Positions 1 through 8,509 of a stretch of 64,000 bases of DNA are shown one piece after another; positions within the stretch are counted from its first letter, which is position 1, and each line of letters begins with the position of its first letter. Location of the stretch: positions 62,001 to 126,000 of the IMG/VR virus record IMGVR_UViG_3300005529_000023; one strand, given 5' to 3'. Made by a program: the position numbers and the translations under genes. Below the pieces are notes generated by a model. The model did no database searches. It was not told where the DNA came from and saw nothing but the letters and a program-made list of their open reading frames with translations. Source of the DNA: a virus.

Positions 1-550
1 AAAGTTTTGAGTAAGATCCGACTATGAGATCATGAGTAGGCGGATGGTAAAATCCAGAGATGTATACCTTGCTGTAATACACAGCATCCCAAATTACTGG
101 CGTTGGAGTCCAAATGTTTTCGTTGATCGCCCCGGTAGGGTTTGCGGGAGAATCGAGTAGGGTCACTGGATTCTGTTGACTGAGCACCTTTTGAGTAGTT
201 GGCATGTCATAGAAGTGTTGCATGCCAGCGGCCTGAATCATGGCCGGATAGACGGGGAAGAAAGGAGGTTTGCGCGTGTAAACTGTTTTGTGCCCTTTTT
301 GCTCATATGCGCGCAGCGCAATGGTAACTCCGCCCGTTGCTCCATTGGTTAGAAAGATGTGCTTATAAGTCCGTCCTATTTGTCTTTCGAGTACTTTGCG
401 CGTGATCTCGATGAGGGTTGGATCTCCATTGTGGGGTGTATAGCGTAGGTTCTCATCGCTCATCTTGAAGAAGATGGTCTTAGGAATTCCTTCTAAAAAG
501 GCATGACGAATGGCTACAGCATTTCCCCAAGCTAGATCGAACTGTTTCAT
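1..550 (-). CDS. PLP-dependent aminotransferase, class I/II (partial at window edge)
   Basis: The reading frame opens at an ATG that overlaps the stop of the upstream gene (ATGA) and runs off the window after about 183 codons. The translation shows the fold-type I aminotransferase pattern: YTPHNGDPTL near residue 37, NGATGGVTIAL near 69, DSPANPTG near 133, WDAVYYSK near 151 and GSYSK at the end, where the final Lys is the expected PLP-binding lysine. The family transfers amino groups between amino acids and 2-oxo acids in the cytoplasm. The substrate cannot be told. Such enzymes are uncommon in phages. A role in amino-acid supply or in base or protein modification is only inference. Confidence 0.8.
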   Translation of the reverse strand, partial: MKQFDLAWGNAVAIRHAFLEGIPKTIFFKMSDENLRYTPHNGDPTLIEITRKVLERQIGRTYKHIFLTNGATGGVTIALRAYEQKGHKTVYTRKPPFFPVYPAMIQAAGMQHFYDMPTTQKVLSQQNPVTLLDSPANPTGAINENIWTPTPVIWDAVYYSKVYISGFYHPPTHDLIVGSYSKL

Positions 551-882
551 TTTTTCCTATTTACACCTACGCCAGCTGCCGCAATGACGTTTAATGGCAT
601 ATCCTCATGTCTACTGATAAGAGCTAGCATGATCGTTTTGTGAGGCTCTGGAAGGGTCTCGGCGAAGTTGTAGAAGTCCTTGAGCACATGGGTGTACGTA
701 TTACAGAGCATGTCTCCAACTGGGGTAAGCGAGCCGCCCGAACCCCTAGCTAAATTCTTTACCCTAGCATTGATTTCGTAGATACCATGCTTCTCAGGGG
801 GCTTCTCTTTCGGAACTTCTTGACCAAAGTGTTCGGCTAGTTCGGATGCACTCATTGGCGTTCCTTCGCTTTCGTTACTCAT
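547..882 (-). CDS. Hypothetical protein, 111 aa
   Basis: Soluble protein that I do not recognise. A charged, Pro/Glu-rich N-terminus is followed by a helical part (about residues 40-100). It overlaps the aminotransferase start and the preceding gene's stop by 4 bases each, so the three are one translationally coupled unit. Confidence 0.7.
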   Translation of the reverse strand: MSNESEGTPMSASELAEHFGQEVPKEKPPEKHGIYEINARVKNLARGSGGSLTPVGDMLCNTYTHVLKDFYNFAETLPEPHKTIMLALISRHEDMPLNVIAAAGVGVNRKK

Positions 883-1073
883 TCTTCCTCATCTCTGTAA
901 GGATTACCTGCATCAGAGTACAAGGTCTCAGCTTCCTGCAGAGTATCGCAATCGTGATCCTCGAATAGGCCCATGAGTTCCAGGGCTACTTTCTTACGTT
1001 TCTTCTTTGGAACGAAATCCTTGAAGAGATCCCAAACATTTCCTGCTAATTCGCTACCGCTAGCCCAGCCCAT
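879..1073 (-). CDS. Hypothetical protein, 64 aa
   Basis: Small acidic protein with a Lys/Arg-rich patch (PKKKRKK near residue 22) and an acidic C-terminus. No family recognised. It sits between two coupled small genes of the leftmost minus-strand operon. Confidence 0.6.
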   Translation of the reverse strand: MGWASGSELAGNVWDLFKDFVPKKKRKKVALELMGLFEDHDCDTLQEAETLYSDAGNPYRDEEE

Positions 1074-1081
1074 GTTGACTC

Positions 1082-1519
1082 CTATGCTGCGTGACAGGGG
1101 CAGGCATCGTGATGAGCCTTCCTGTAGTCTTCATCCATACAAGCGCGAAGGATTTCTCTTCCGAGGTCTTCTGCGCCATTGTCACCGTAGGTGCAAACAC
1201 CGCTCACCTTTGGAATGTCCGTTTTCAAGACTTGCGAACAAACCTGCTGAACAGACTCTTGAAAAGACTTACCAAGAAAGGTCTCAACACCGGCTGGTGT
1301 CCGAAAGTGGGCGACGAACATTCTCGTCACATCCTCCCTATCAATACCAAAGGAGTAGTCGGGATTGTCGCAGAGATGGCTATGAGCCTCAACCATGGTC
1401 TCGATAGTTGCCTTTCTTTCCTCATCCGACATCTTGTTTAGTTCCTCGGGAAGAACGTCGCACCAAGCGTAACAAGTTCCATTGCAGGGTTCGTACTTGA
1501 ATCTAAAGAGCTTCCTCAT
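1082..1519 (-). CDS. Hypothetical protein, 145 aa
   Basis: Unrecognised soluble protein rich in Cys and His, with CxCH at the C-terminus and CNGTCYAWC near the N-terminus. An upstream in-frame ATG exists, but the start beginning MRKLF is preferred because AAAGGA lies 6 bases before it. The gene overlaps the SLOG-domain gene. Confidence 0.65.
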   Translation of the reverse strand: MRKLFRFKYEPCNGTCYAWCDVLPEELNKMSDEERKATIETMVEAHSHLCDNPDYSFGIDREDVTRMFVAHFRTPAGVETFLGKSFQESVQQVCSQVLKTDIPKVSGVCTYGDNGAEDLGREILRACMDEDYRKAHHDACPCHAA

Positions 1520-1871
1520 TTTCATTCCTTTCGTGTATGTGGACATAAACAGGTTTATTCAATGATTTCATTTGGTTAATCATATGTCTAGTACCAGGAC
1601 TTTTCCCATCCCAAACAGCAACTAGAGCATCGGCGTACTTTGCCATCTCGGTATTTCTATAGGGACCAGCAGCTCGGCCGAATTTCTTCCAATCGGCAGG
1701 AAAGACTTTGACCGGCATATGATGGAGTCTCGCCAGTGCTTCCCCGACGTGATCTACGCCTCTAGCACCGCCAGACACAACTTCCGTGAACTCGAAGCCA
1801 GACTTCCTGATGGCATCAGCTACTACTGCCCAATCTTCAATATCACGGCTGCCAGCGATGATGACTTTCAT
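1503..1871 (-). CDS. SLOG-family protein (DUF2493/YspA-like)
   Basis: The sequence has the Rossmann-like SLOG pattern: MKVIIAGSRDI at the N-terminus, VVSGGARGVD near residue 32, AGPYRNTEMAKYADALVA near 67 and PGTRHMI near 92. Full length (122 aa) matches the short DUF2493 form common in phages. SLOG domains bind nucleotides or nucleotide-derived ligands, and some relatives act in NAD-linked defence signalling. The ligand here is unknown. It overlaps the next upstream gene by 4 bases. Confidence 0.8.
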   Translation of the reverse strand: MKVIIAGSRDIEDWAVVADAIRKSGFEFTEVVSGGARGVDHVGEALARLHHMPVKVFPADWKKFGRAAGPYRNTEMAKYADALVAVWDGKSPGTRHMINQMKSLNKPVYVHIHERNENEEAL

Positions 1872-2062
1872 GTTTTGTTTCCCTTAGCTTTTTTATTAGC
1901 CGAGTTAAGGGGATTACAATCGTTGCAAATATGGCCCTTCGAGTAAACCTTGTTATCGAATAGTTCTAGCCAATCATCCGGTGTAAGCCAATGTTCTCCA
2001 TTGTATTTTAACGGAGCACGTTTTTTACATTTGTCGCATTCAACCTCATGAATGTACGTCAT
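1868..2062 (-). CDS. Small zinc-finger-like protein, 64 aa
   Basis: Two CxxC pairs (CDKCKK near residue 9 and CNDC near 46) about 35 residues apart predict one structural zinc site. The C-terminal tail is basic. Function unknown. Overlaps both neighbours by 4 bases. Confidence 0.7.
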   Translation of the reverse strand: MTYIHEVECDKCKKRAPLKYNGEHWLTPDDWLELFDNKVYSKGHICNDCNPLNSANKKAKGNKT

Positions 2063-2634
2063 TTGTCTTTCCTATACATCTCAAACAAAGAAAGCTTCTT
2101 TCTCTTCTGAGCGGTAATTCCTAGAGATGCCAGGTTCTTTTCATACTTCTGGATGATGTCCATCCCCTGTTCGGGAGAGATATCTTGGTCTTCGTTGACT
2201 TCGATCTCTAGGAAGTTGGCATGCTTGCCATTTTGGTCTCTGACTGTGTAGTAGACCAAAATGGCATCTTCGTAGTGGTAGATATCGCACATCTTGTAGA
2301 TGCGAAAGTTCTCTGAGAAGCCGATGGAGTTGCAGAAGCTCTCGACTCGGCTAGGATCATTGCCGTCCACTCGTAGATTTGGCTCAGTTCTTACGATGTT
2401 GTTTTTTTCAACATGCTTGATCTTTGGGGTCAGTTCTGCGCGAGGGTCTTTCATGTTTACGACCGGCATTCTATATCTGAGGAAGAGGCCATCTTTGTTG
2501 ATGTAGTAGACATCGTCCGACTCTACGTAGATGAAGGACTTTGGAGAGAGATCTTCGGCGATCTTCTTGAATGCCATTCTGTCAATTTCACTAGCGTCGT
2601 ATTTTGTTTCAATCTCTAGATACTTTTTTGTCAT
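2059..2634 (-). CDS. CYTH-domain phosphohydrolase-like protein
   Basis: The N-terminal EIETK (residues 7-11) is the signature ExExK of the CYTH superfamily (class IV adenylyl cyclase, thiamine triphosphatase, inorganic triphosphatase). Alternating charged strands follow (FLRYR, ELTPKIK, LRVDG, FLEIEV near residue 141), as expected for the eight-stranded tunnel that binds triphosphates with divalent metal. The length of 191 aa is typical. The substrate cannot be assigned. A role in removing a triphosphate or signalling nucleotide during infection is inference. Confidence 0.8.
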   Translation of the reverse strand: MTKKYLEIETKYDASEIDRMAFKKIAEDLSPKSFIYVESDDVYYINKDGLFLRYRMPVVNMKDPRAELTPKIKHVEKNNIVRTEPNLRVDGNDPSRVESFCNSIGFSENFRIYKMCDIYHYEDAILVYYTVRDQNGKHANFLEIEVNEDQDISPEQGMDIIQKYEKNLASLGITAQKRKKLSLFEMYRKDK

Positions 2635-3134
2635 GCGTTTACCTTCATCAATTCCTTACTGATTTCCTCAGACTTTGAAGCCTTATACATCGCACACCTC
2701 TGATTGAAGGTCTGACCTGCTGCATGAATGGTGACGATTTTCTCGTAGTTTAGACCGTTTTGAAGCTCCGTTTCAAGGAGTTTCCTTACATCTGCTTCTT
2801 CTTTGTCGATAAATTCCTTATCGAGCCTTGCCTCTATTGCCCTAATTTTGTTATCTTCTTCGATCTGATCGAGCGTGTCTGGAGGAAGCATTTGGTCGGA
2901 GCCAGAGACAAAGCCGCAGAGCCTGCAGACTTTGATGGTGATATTTCCCTTGTCCGAGATAGCCGGCATATCGATCCAGGTGTGGGGAGCCTTGCACATC
3001 TTATTTTGGTCAACTTTGCTAGGTGCGAACTTCGACATCTTCCTTTTTTCCAGGAAGTATAGGAAGGCACTTTTCCAGATGGGAAACTGGTAGCCAACAT
3101 AGAGGGAAATCAACGCAACAAGCAATGTGATCAT
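2631..3134 (-). CDS. Membrane-anchored protein with C/H-CxxC zinc motif
   Basis: An N-terminal hydrophobic helix (residues 1-17) predicts a membrane anchor. It is followed by MCKAPHTW and VCRLCGF (residues 46-75), a C...H.W...CxxC layout that also occurs in the 18032-18424 protein, and then a helical charged tail. Function unknown. Coupled by 4-base overlaps to the CYTH and ClpP genes. Confidence 0.65.
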   Translation of the reverse strand: MITLLVALISLYVGYQFPIWKSAFLYFLEKRKMSKFAPSKVDQNKMCKAPHTWIDMPAISDKGNITIKVCRLCGFVSGSDQMLPPDTLDQIEEDNKIRAIEARLDKEFIDKEEADVRKLLETELQNGLNYEKIVTIHAAGQTFNQRCAMYKASKSEEISKELMKVNA

Positions 3135-3733
3135 TCGTTTTCTCCTAGCACTTTGTCCGCTAGTCCAAGGGCTACAGATTCTCGTGCAGTCAAGAACGTA
3201 TCATGGTCAAGTAATTTTTGCAATCGCCCTAATTTGTAGAGTGGGTGTTTCTCTACAATTTTTTCCAGGTACATCTTCTCCATCCACTTGTCGATTCTCT
3301 TGAACTCATCGACGATCTTATAGGCAGTCTTGGCATGTTTGTCTACGCCGAGACTTCCATAATGAATCATCTGACTCGCATTGGGCGCCATGATTCTTTC
3401 TTTCGCGGCCTGGAGGATGATTGAGCCCATCGACATAGCGTGCCCAAATACAACGATTTTTACGTGGCTCTGGCAGGATTTGATAGCGTCGTAGATCGCA
3501 AGTCCATGGTTTACGTCTCCACCAATGTTGTTCATCTGAATCGTGATTGGTTCCTGATTCAGGTTTTCTAGGATGTGGAGGTTCTTGATCGTTCGCTCAG
3601 CCATCGCGGCGTCGCAGCCGCTTTCACTGTCGATCTCGATATTCTCGGAGCCCATGAAAATAGTGCGCGTAGGAAGATAGAGCTTATAGTCGTGGAAACG
3701 ATCGATGTCGTCTCTGTTATGCCTCTTGCTCAT
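3131..3733 (-). CDS. clpP: ClpP-like serine protease
   Basis: About 200 aa with the ClpP fold signature: NNIGGDVNHGLAIYDAI (oxyanion strand), GHAMSMGS with the nucleophilic Ser, MIHYGS with the catalytic His, and a conserved C-terminal ESVALGLADKV. ClpP forms a tetradecameric chamber fed by ClpX or ClpA. Phage ClpP homologues usually act in head maturation, but this copy sits in the replication region. The start is placed at the ATG overlapping the primase stop (ATGA), 19 codons inside the longest frame. A stand-alone ClpX zinc domain and a second ClpP-like gene are also in the window. Confidence 0.85.
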   Translation of the reverse strand: MSKRHNRDDIDRFHDYKLYLPTRTIFMGSENIEIDSESGCDAAMAERTIKNLHILENLNQEPITIQMNNIGGDVNHGLAIYDAIKSCQSHVKIVVFGHAMSMGSIILQAAKERIMAPNASQMIHYGSLGVDKHAKTAYKIVDEFKRIDKWMEKMYLEKIVEKHPLYKLGRLQKLLDHDTFLTARESVALGLADKVLGENE

Positions 3734-4635
3734 TTGTCTGTTTTCCCATCGTAAGCATATTTGAATCCGCTTCGTATAGTGATCAGCCACTCCTTCTCGC
3801 GAAAGTCTCTGTCTTCCTGGAAGTAGTATCCTAACTTGTCAATAGTATCATCTTCAGAGTAGCCTGCCAAGGCGAACTCGATTGCTATTGCGAACCATTG
3901 CTTGTTTCTGCCCTTCGTGGGGTCAAAACCATTCTCCAGACGATCCCAAACCCAGTCCTTTACGCGATCAAAGCTGTTCTTGTCATTGTCGGATACCTTA
4001 CGCTTTTCCCGTTCCTTGGGTTTGGCATCGGGATACCTGTTTAGCCATGCAACAAAGTCGGTTATTTTAGTTGGACCCTTATATTCGACTAGGATCTGCT
4101 TCTTGCCGGGCTCTCTATAAGCACCGGGAATACGAATTGATCGCGAAGGGTTGATCGTGTTTTGGTCGGCGGCAGTGTAGATTGCCCTGATCCACTCACT
4201 GAAAAGCCTGTATACCTTTTCGCTGGGTAGATCGGTATCCAGGGAAACCAAGAAGTGGAGGCTTTTATTGCCAGAAAAGACGCAGGCGCTATAAGGGAGG
4301 CCCAGTTTATCGATATAAGCCTTTTGCTCTTTAAGTGGTCCATAGTCTACCTCGATGAGGAAGTTGCGGAAAGCGGTACAGTGTTGATCGAGACGGTACC
4401 CTTTGATAGGGTTCAATGCCACCAGGGTAAGGATATCGCTGCTCACGCGCTCAATCCCTTGCTCAAAGGTGATTTTTCTCTTAGCAACGCTGTCTTCGGT
4501 AGGAACAAGAACTACCGGCCCCTCTAAGGCCATTTGCAAGGGAACACTGTGGTAGCCATACTTGTTATAGCTAACACATACAGTTTCCCCCGGCCTGAAC
4601 ATCAGGTTGAGGAGTTTCTTTCCTGTTTCATCCAT
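3730..4635 (-). CDS. Archaeo-eukaryotic-type primase
   Basis: The 301-aa protein carries AEP catalytic features: FLIEVDYGPL (metal-binding acidic strand, near residue 91), SGNKSLHFLV (the sxH motif, near 121) and NPSRSIRIPGA (near 160). A helical C-terminal domain follows, like PriCT domains. It would make primers for the PolIII-type polymerase and lies two genes upstream of the DnaB-like helicase gene in map order. The family is clear; whether it also has polymerase activity is not. Confidence 0.8.
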   Translation of the reverse strand: MDETGKKLLNLMFRPGETVCVSYNKYGYHSVPLQMALEGPVVLVPTEDSVAKRKITFEQGIERVSSDILTLVALNPIKGYRLDQHCTAFRNFLIEVDYGPLKEQKAYIDKLGLPYSACVFSGNKSLHFLVSLDTDLPSEKVYRLFSEWIRAIYTAADQNTINPSRSIRIPGAYREPGKKQILVEYKGPTKITDFVAWLNRYPDAKPKEREKRKVSDNDKNSFDRVKDWVWDRLENGFDPTKGRNKQWFAIAIEFALAGYSEDDTIDKLGYYFQEDRDFREKEWLITIRSGFKYAYDGKTDK

Positions 4636-5028
4636 TTAGACCTTTGCAGAGCCAGCAAGTTCCTCGTGAAGTAACTGTTTTTGTTTCTCGTGCTCTTGCT
4701 TAGCTCTTTGTTCTTCTTGATGTTGCTTGATTCTTGCTTTGATCTCGTCGAGTTGTTTCTTTCTCTCAAGCATGTACTCGCGAACGGACTCCACGGTATA
4801 ACGTTTGATCGTCGAGCGATATGTACCCCTCGGAGTCTTCACTGGAACGTTCACTTTCCTTTCAGAGCCCGGATCATCGTCCGTTGGGCCTGGAACGAAC
4901 TCTGTCACTTCTTCAGTAATGAGTTCAGGGTGCCCGTTGCTGATCAGCTTCTGCCAACGGCTGGTAGAACCGAAGACTTCCTTAGAAAGGGCGTTCAATT
5001 CTTCTTTGACTTCACGGGCTACTTGCAT
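4636..5028 (-). CDS. Coiled-coil hypothetical protein, 130 aa
   Basis: Residues about 80-130 form a Lys/Glu/Gln-rich helix with heptad character. The N-terminal part is mixed. No family recognised. It lies directly upstream of the primase gene and may be an accessory replication protein, which is inferred only from position. Confidence 0.65.
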   Translation of the reverse strand: MQVAREVKEELNALSKEVFGSTSRWQKLISNGHPELITEEVTEFVPGPTDDDPGSERKVNVPVKTPRGTYRSTIKRYTVESVREYMLERKKQLDEIKARIKQHQEEQRAKQEHEKQKQLLHEELAGSAKV

Positions 5029-5363
5029 CAGCCTTCCTCTTTCGTTACGCTAATACCATCTACCGTCTGAGATAGGTTACGACTTGAATTTTCATTTTCG
5101 GCCTGTTCAATGAGGGCATGGATCTCGTCTGGAGTCTCCAAAACATGAGTTTCTTCGCCGTTTGCGAGAACAACAGTGCTTCCTAGATGTTCTTCGAGAA
5201 CAATACGGGTGTCATTTATGACTTTCCCGGTCCAGAAAGTCTGGTAGCTGTATTCTTCCTCAAGCTCTATATCATCGACGTAGGGTTCTACGCGAACTAC
5301 ATCGCGTAGAGCGACAAGCTCAGTTCCATTTCCGAAAAAATCGGTCAACTTAAGAAACGTCAT
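5028..5363 (-). CDS. Hypothetical acidic protein, 111 aa
   Basis: A longer frame exists, but AAGGAGACTCCGATG places the start at MTFLKL. The protein is acidic with predicted beta strands (WTGKVI, STVVLANG). No family recognised. It overlaps the upstream gene by 14 bases. Confidence 0.65.
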   Translation of the reverse strand: MTFLKLTDFFGNGTELVALRDVVRVEPYVDDIELEEEYSYQTFWTGKVINDTRIVLEEHLGSTVVLANGEETHVLETPDEIHALIEQAENENSSRNLSQTVDGISVTKEEG

Positions 5364-5736
5364 CGGAGTCTCCTTTTGGACAATCACATGCTTCGCATGG
5401 ACCATCGTGTGTTGGTGTTTCTGCCTGCTCTTTTTTACCACAGGTACAATCGCTACAATATCCCTTATTTTCTTGTTTTACAACCGTGAATCTAACTTCA
5501 TCGTTGGTTCCAACGCCAAGTACGATGACATTATTGTTTGGAAAAAGATCCTTAAGTTGCCGTTGTAAGTAGCCTAAAGAAGCATGGCTCACATCGTCAT
5601 TTTTGATGACAACGGAGAGTACATCTCCTGGTCCTAAGCTGATTTTAGTGACTTCCGCCACATCAAAACCGAAGTAACCTTGGCTAGGGCTGCTGGCCTG
5701 GTTGTCCGGTGGACTGTTGTTCTGGTCCTGTTCCAT
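5350..5736 (-). CDS. Hypothetical protein with Cys-rich tail, 128 aa
   Basis: The start is set by GAGGAGAAAAAAGATG, which places the first 53 bases inside the end of the helicase gene. A beta-rich core (residues 20-95) is followed by CSDCTCGKK and CEACDCPKG, two Cys clusters that could bind metal. No family recognised. Confidence 0.65.
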   Translation of the reverse strand: MEQDQNNSPPDNQASSPSQGYFGFDVAEVTKISLGPGDVLSVVIKNDDVSHASLGYLQRQLKDLFPNNNVIVLGVGTNDEVRFTVVKQENKGYCSDCTCGKKEQAETPTHDGPCEACDCPKGDSDDVS

Positions 5737-6868
5737 CTTTTTTCTCCTCGATGATCGGAACATGTCCGATGCTTTTGTTGAACTTCTCGTTTTCTCTTTG
5801 CGCTCTCAGCTGATTGACCTTGGTGATGAACTCGTCAGTATACTGTACGAATCTGCCCTTGTCGTAGCCAGTGTTGAGGCTTTCTCCAAGCATCTCTCCG
5901 AAACGACTCTTATGGACTACCCATTCAGTTCTAAGTTCTGAGTTATGCCTAACGATCTCTAGAGCACAGGTGGCAACGTTTAGAATGACCTTGCGACCTT
6001 CGATCCTTTCCTTGAAAGGAGTGTTGTTTTCTGTAGGCGGTTTTACCTGACCAAGAACTACGATTGGGGCTGGATAGATATTCTTGTATTGGTCCAAAGC
6101 AGCGGCTACTTCTGCCTGCACCTGCCACTCATTCATATAAGGGTTTTCCAGGCTTTCCTTGAAGTTCTGATAGTAGTCAATCAAGATGACATCGTAGAAC
6201 TGCCCATCTGCGATGAGCCTATCGAAGATACGGCGCAGACCTTCAATGGTTGTAGTATTGCCGCGAGTTCCACCGTCATTGTCGTCGATAACTCTGATCA
6301 AGTTTCTTTCGGTGTAGAACTGTGTGTACTTATCGAATGCTTCTAATTGTTCATCAGTAAATTTATCATGATTGACGTAATGCCAGCCCTTAGCCTGGCA
6401 GGTAACCCTGTTGAATACATCTTCTCTTTTCTCTTCGTTCGTAATAACCAGAACTGAACTGGCTTTACCAGTTTCCTTGTTGATGTTTGCAATCGTTGTA
6501 CGAATGAGGTTGGCTACAATAGTACTCTTACCTTCACCTGTCTTACCGCCAATGAAGATCAGGTTCTTGCGAAAGAATGGAACTGCCTTACTCAGGTCTT
6601 CAGTAAGAAAGGGCATCTTCTTTCTGGCAGCTAATAGGTAATCCCTATTTTCCTGACGTAATGCGGCAATTTCTGCATCAGTCAAACGGCCGTAAGAGTT
6701 CTGCTTAGCCTTTTCGTTTTCTTCATCGAGCTTATCTAGGCGATCTAGCTCATTGTCTAGACGACGTTCTTTTACTTTTAGTTCCTTGCCAAGAACCTCT
6801 CTTTTCTTGGCTTCTAGCTCACCTCTTTCAGCGGCTTTCTGCAAAAACTCGTCCTTGTTTTCACTCAT
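5684..6868 (-). CDS. DnaB-like replicative helicase (RecA-fold ATPase)
   Basis: The 394-aa protein has a charged coiled N-terminus (residues 1-60) and then a RecA-fold core: Walker A GGKTGEGKST near residue 106, VLVITNEEK (motif 1a), and Walker B VILIDYYQ near 224. VVLGQVKPP is a motif-3-like Gln segment. This matches DnaB/gp41 C-terminal domains, but the canonical N-terminal DnaB domain is absent. It would unwind DNA at the fork. Gene order places the primase nearby. Confidence 0.85.
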   Translation of the reverse strand: MSENKDEFLQKAAERGELEAKKREVLGKELKVKERRLDNELDRLDKLDEENEKAKQNSYGRLTDAEIAALRQENRDYLLAARKKMPFLTEDLSKAVPFFRKNLIFIGGKTGEGKSTIVANLIRTTIANINKETGKASSVLVITNEEKREDVFNRVTCQAKGWHYVNHDKFTDEQLEAFDKYTQFYTERNLIRVIDDNDGGTRGNTTTIEGLRRIFDRLIADGQFYDVILIDYYQNFKESLENPYMNEWQVQAEVAAALDQYKNIYPAPIVVLGQVKPPTENNTPFKERIEGRKVILNVATCALEIVRHNSELRTEWVVHKSRFGEMLGESLNTGYDKGRFVQYTDEFITKVNQLRAQRENEKFNKSIGHVPIIEEKKDGTGPEQQSTGQPGQQP

Positions 6869-7373
6869 CTGTTAGCCCCATCATTTTGGCTATCTCTGGA
6901 TCGATGTTCTCTTCAACCCTTGGTTGGGCATCAAGGAATGTTCGAACTCTTGCTCTACGAGCCGCTTCTTCTGCGGGATCTTTTGGCGCAGGCTTTGGAG
7001 GTTCAACGATCTTGATGTCTGGTACAGTGGCGGCTGTATTGTAGATGTCCTGCACGAATACAGTGATCGTGTTGACAAAGGCGGCGATACCTCTAGCTCT
7101 AGATTCCTTCTTTTCTTTTCTCGTACATTCTTCTGGTGCCCAAACAGAGTTGGCCAAAGTTTCTTTTGTCGTTCTGTTGCTAAAGTACTCTTTGGGTACG
7201 CCCAAGTCTCTAGCCATTGTTATTGCAGCCCTGAAGACTAGAGGAATACTATCGTCATCGAGCTTGTAGTGGAAAGAACTAGAGTAACGACCCTGCTTGA
7301 TTTCGCCATACTTGGCGATACAAGCGTCGATAATCTCTTTGAATTCTTCTCTAGTAAGACTTCTTTCTTCCAT
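6861..7373 (-). CDS. Hypothetical protein, 170 aa
   Basis: Predicted mostly helical, with a Pro-rich linker near residue 122 (VEPPKPAPKDP) and an acidic C-terminus. It is coupled to the helicase gene (8-base overlap) and could be a helicase loader or partner, but nothing in the sequence proves that. Confidence 0.65.
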   Translation of the reverse strand: MEERSLTREEFKEIIDACIAKYGEIKQGRYSSSFHYKLDDDSIPLVFRAAITMARDLGVPKEYFSNRTTKETLANSVWAPEECTRKEKKESRARGIAAFVNTITVFVQDIYNTAATVPDIKIVEPPKPAPKDPAEEAARRARVRTFLDAQPRVEENIDPEIAKMMGLTDE

Positions 7374-8281
7374 TACACACCGAGTTGTTTCAACAGCTTT
7401 TTGGCCGTCTTCACTTCCTCTTCATATTCAGGCTTATTCTTGTTATTTTTGATGAATTTCTTGAGAACGTGCGCCTTACGCGTAGGAGTTTTGTTGTGAA
7501 ACTCTTCCTGACGTTTTTCCCAAATGTCAGCGGTTTCCACATCGAACAGAATCTCCTCTGGAGTCATATTGTGAAGACTATCATATGGATCGATTCCGGC
7601 ACCAGTAAAATCACTTAAACTAAGGCTCTTCTGCTCAACTGGAACTGAAACGTAGTACTTACCATCGAACCTGAACACGGGTCCATCGGGTCTTACTTTC
7701 TTGCGAATCGACTTGAAGACTGCCGTATCTAGTTTCTTATATCCTAGCTTCTCATGCTTCTCGATCAGATCGCGAAGGATTGCTGGCGGCTTCTTGGTGC
7801 CAACGTAAAAGAAGAACTCTTCAGTGGGCAGACCCTTGATGTTTCGCGCCTTCTGCCTACATACTCTGACCACATCTTCCATTCTCTGCTTGAGGAATAG
7901 TGTGCAGTTCGCCCTGTTCTTATCCAGGAGTTCGCCTTCGTCTGGAGATTCGCCAAACAGTCTGTTGAACAGCTGGATGAAGTCCTGATACTTCTGCGGC
8001 ATCTTCTCTAAAGAGAATAAGCCCAAGAAGCTGACCAAATGGATATTGGCGATGTTAGTGAGATCCTCGCGCTCGAATCCGATCATGTGGAACAGATTCT
8101 TGTAGGTGAAGAAGGTGTTCTTTGCCAGGTTTGCAGCTATGTTGAGGTAGGGCTGCATCTCTTCAGAGGTAGGGTTGTAGTCTACCTTCCTGAAGTACTG
8201 ATGTCTCAAATAGCAAAGTTCGAATTCGTTTCTTGAATGGATCTTTTTCTTTTCTGCCTTGGGTCTGAAAGTCTGACTCAT
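7373..8281 (-). CDS. Possible sigma-70-like protein
   Basis: Residues about 45-92 contain AANLAKNTFF...GFEREDLTNIANIHLVSFLG, which resembles sigma region 2.1-2.2 (a helix, then D-L-x-q-x-a, then L-x-x-a). The C-terminus ends TAKKLLKQLGV, like the first half of a region 4 helix-turn-helix. Similarity is weak and by eye only. If real it could be a gp55-like late factor. A plain replication accessory protein is the alternative. Confidence 0.4.
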   Translation of the reverse strand: MSQTFRPKAEKKKIHSRNEFELCYLRHQYFRKVDYNPTSEEMQPYLNIAANLAKNTFFTYKNLFHMIGFEREDLTNIANIHLVSFLGLFSLEKMPQKYQDFIQLFNRLFGESPDEGELLDKNRANCTLFLKQRMEDVVRVCRQKARNIKGLPTEEFFFYVGTKKPPAILRDLIEKHEKLGYKKLDTAVFKSIRKKVRPDGPVFRFDGKYYVSVPVEQKSLSLSDFTGAGIDPYDSLHNMTPEEILFDVETADIWEKRQEEFHNKTPTRKAHVLKKFIKNNKNKPEYEEEVKTAKKLLKQLGV

Positions 8282-8509
8282 GCACGTCCTTGAAAATCTG
8301 GCAGTGGGCTACTGATTTACTAGCTTCCGCCCTTGGTCCCATATAATTCCCTGGTTAACCAAAAGCCTTCTCAGTCCTTGTCCGATACTACTGCTCGGTC
8401 GCCTGGCGATCAACCCAGGACGCCTCGGATTGTTTAGCACTGTTTTATTATGCCCTTCCCAACGGTACACTCGAAGGATTTTAGCCCTATCGAATGTTCC
8501 TGCCTGAAG
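8282..8509 (-). other. 228-base intergenic region with several inverted repeats
   Basis: No coding frame is supported here. On the minus strand I see CCTGG-N8-CCAGG, CCGA-N9-TCGG and an outer GTCCT/AGGAC pairing, a GGTTAACC palindrome, and GGGC...GCCC near the downstream gene. A possible -10 (CATAAT) lies near 8446. It may be a structured leader or small RNA of the downstream gene. I could not match it to a known RNA family or to a tRNA. Confidence 0.4.
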
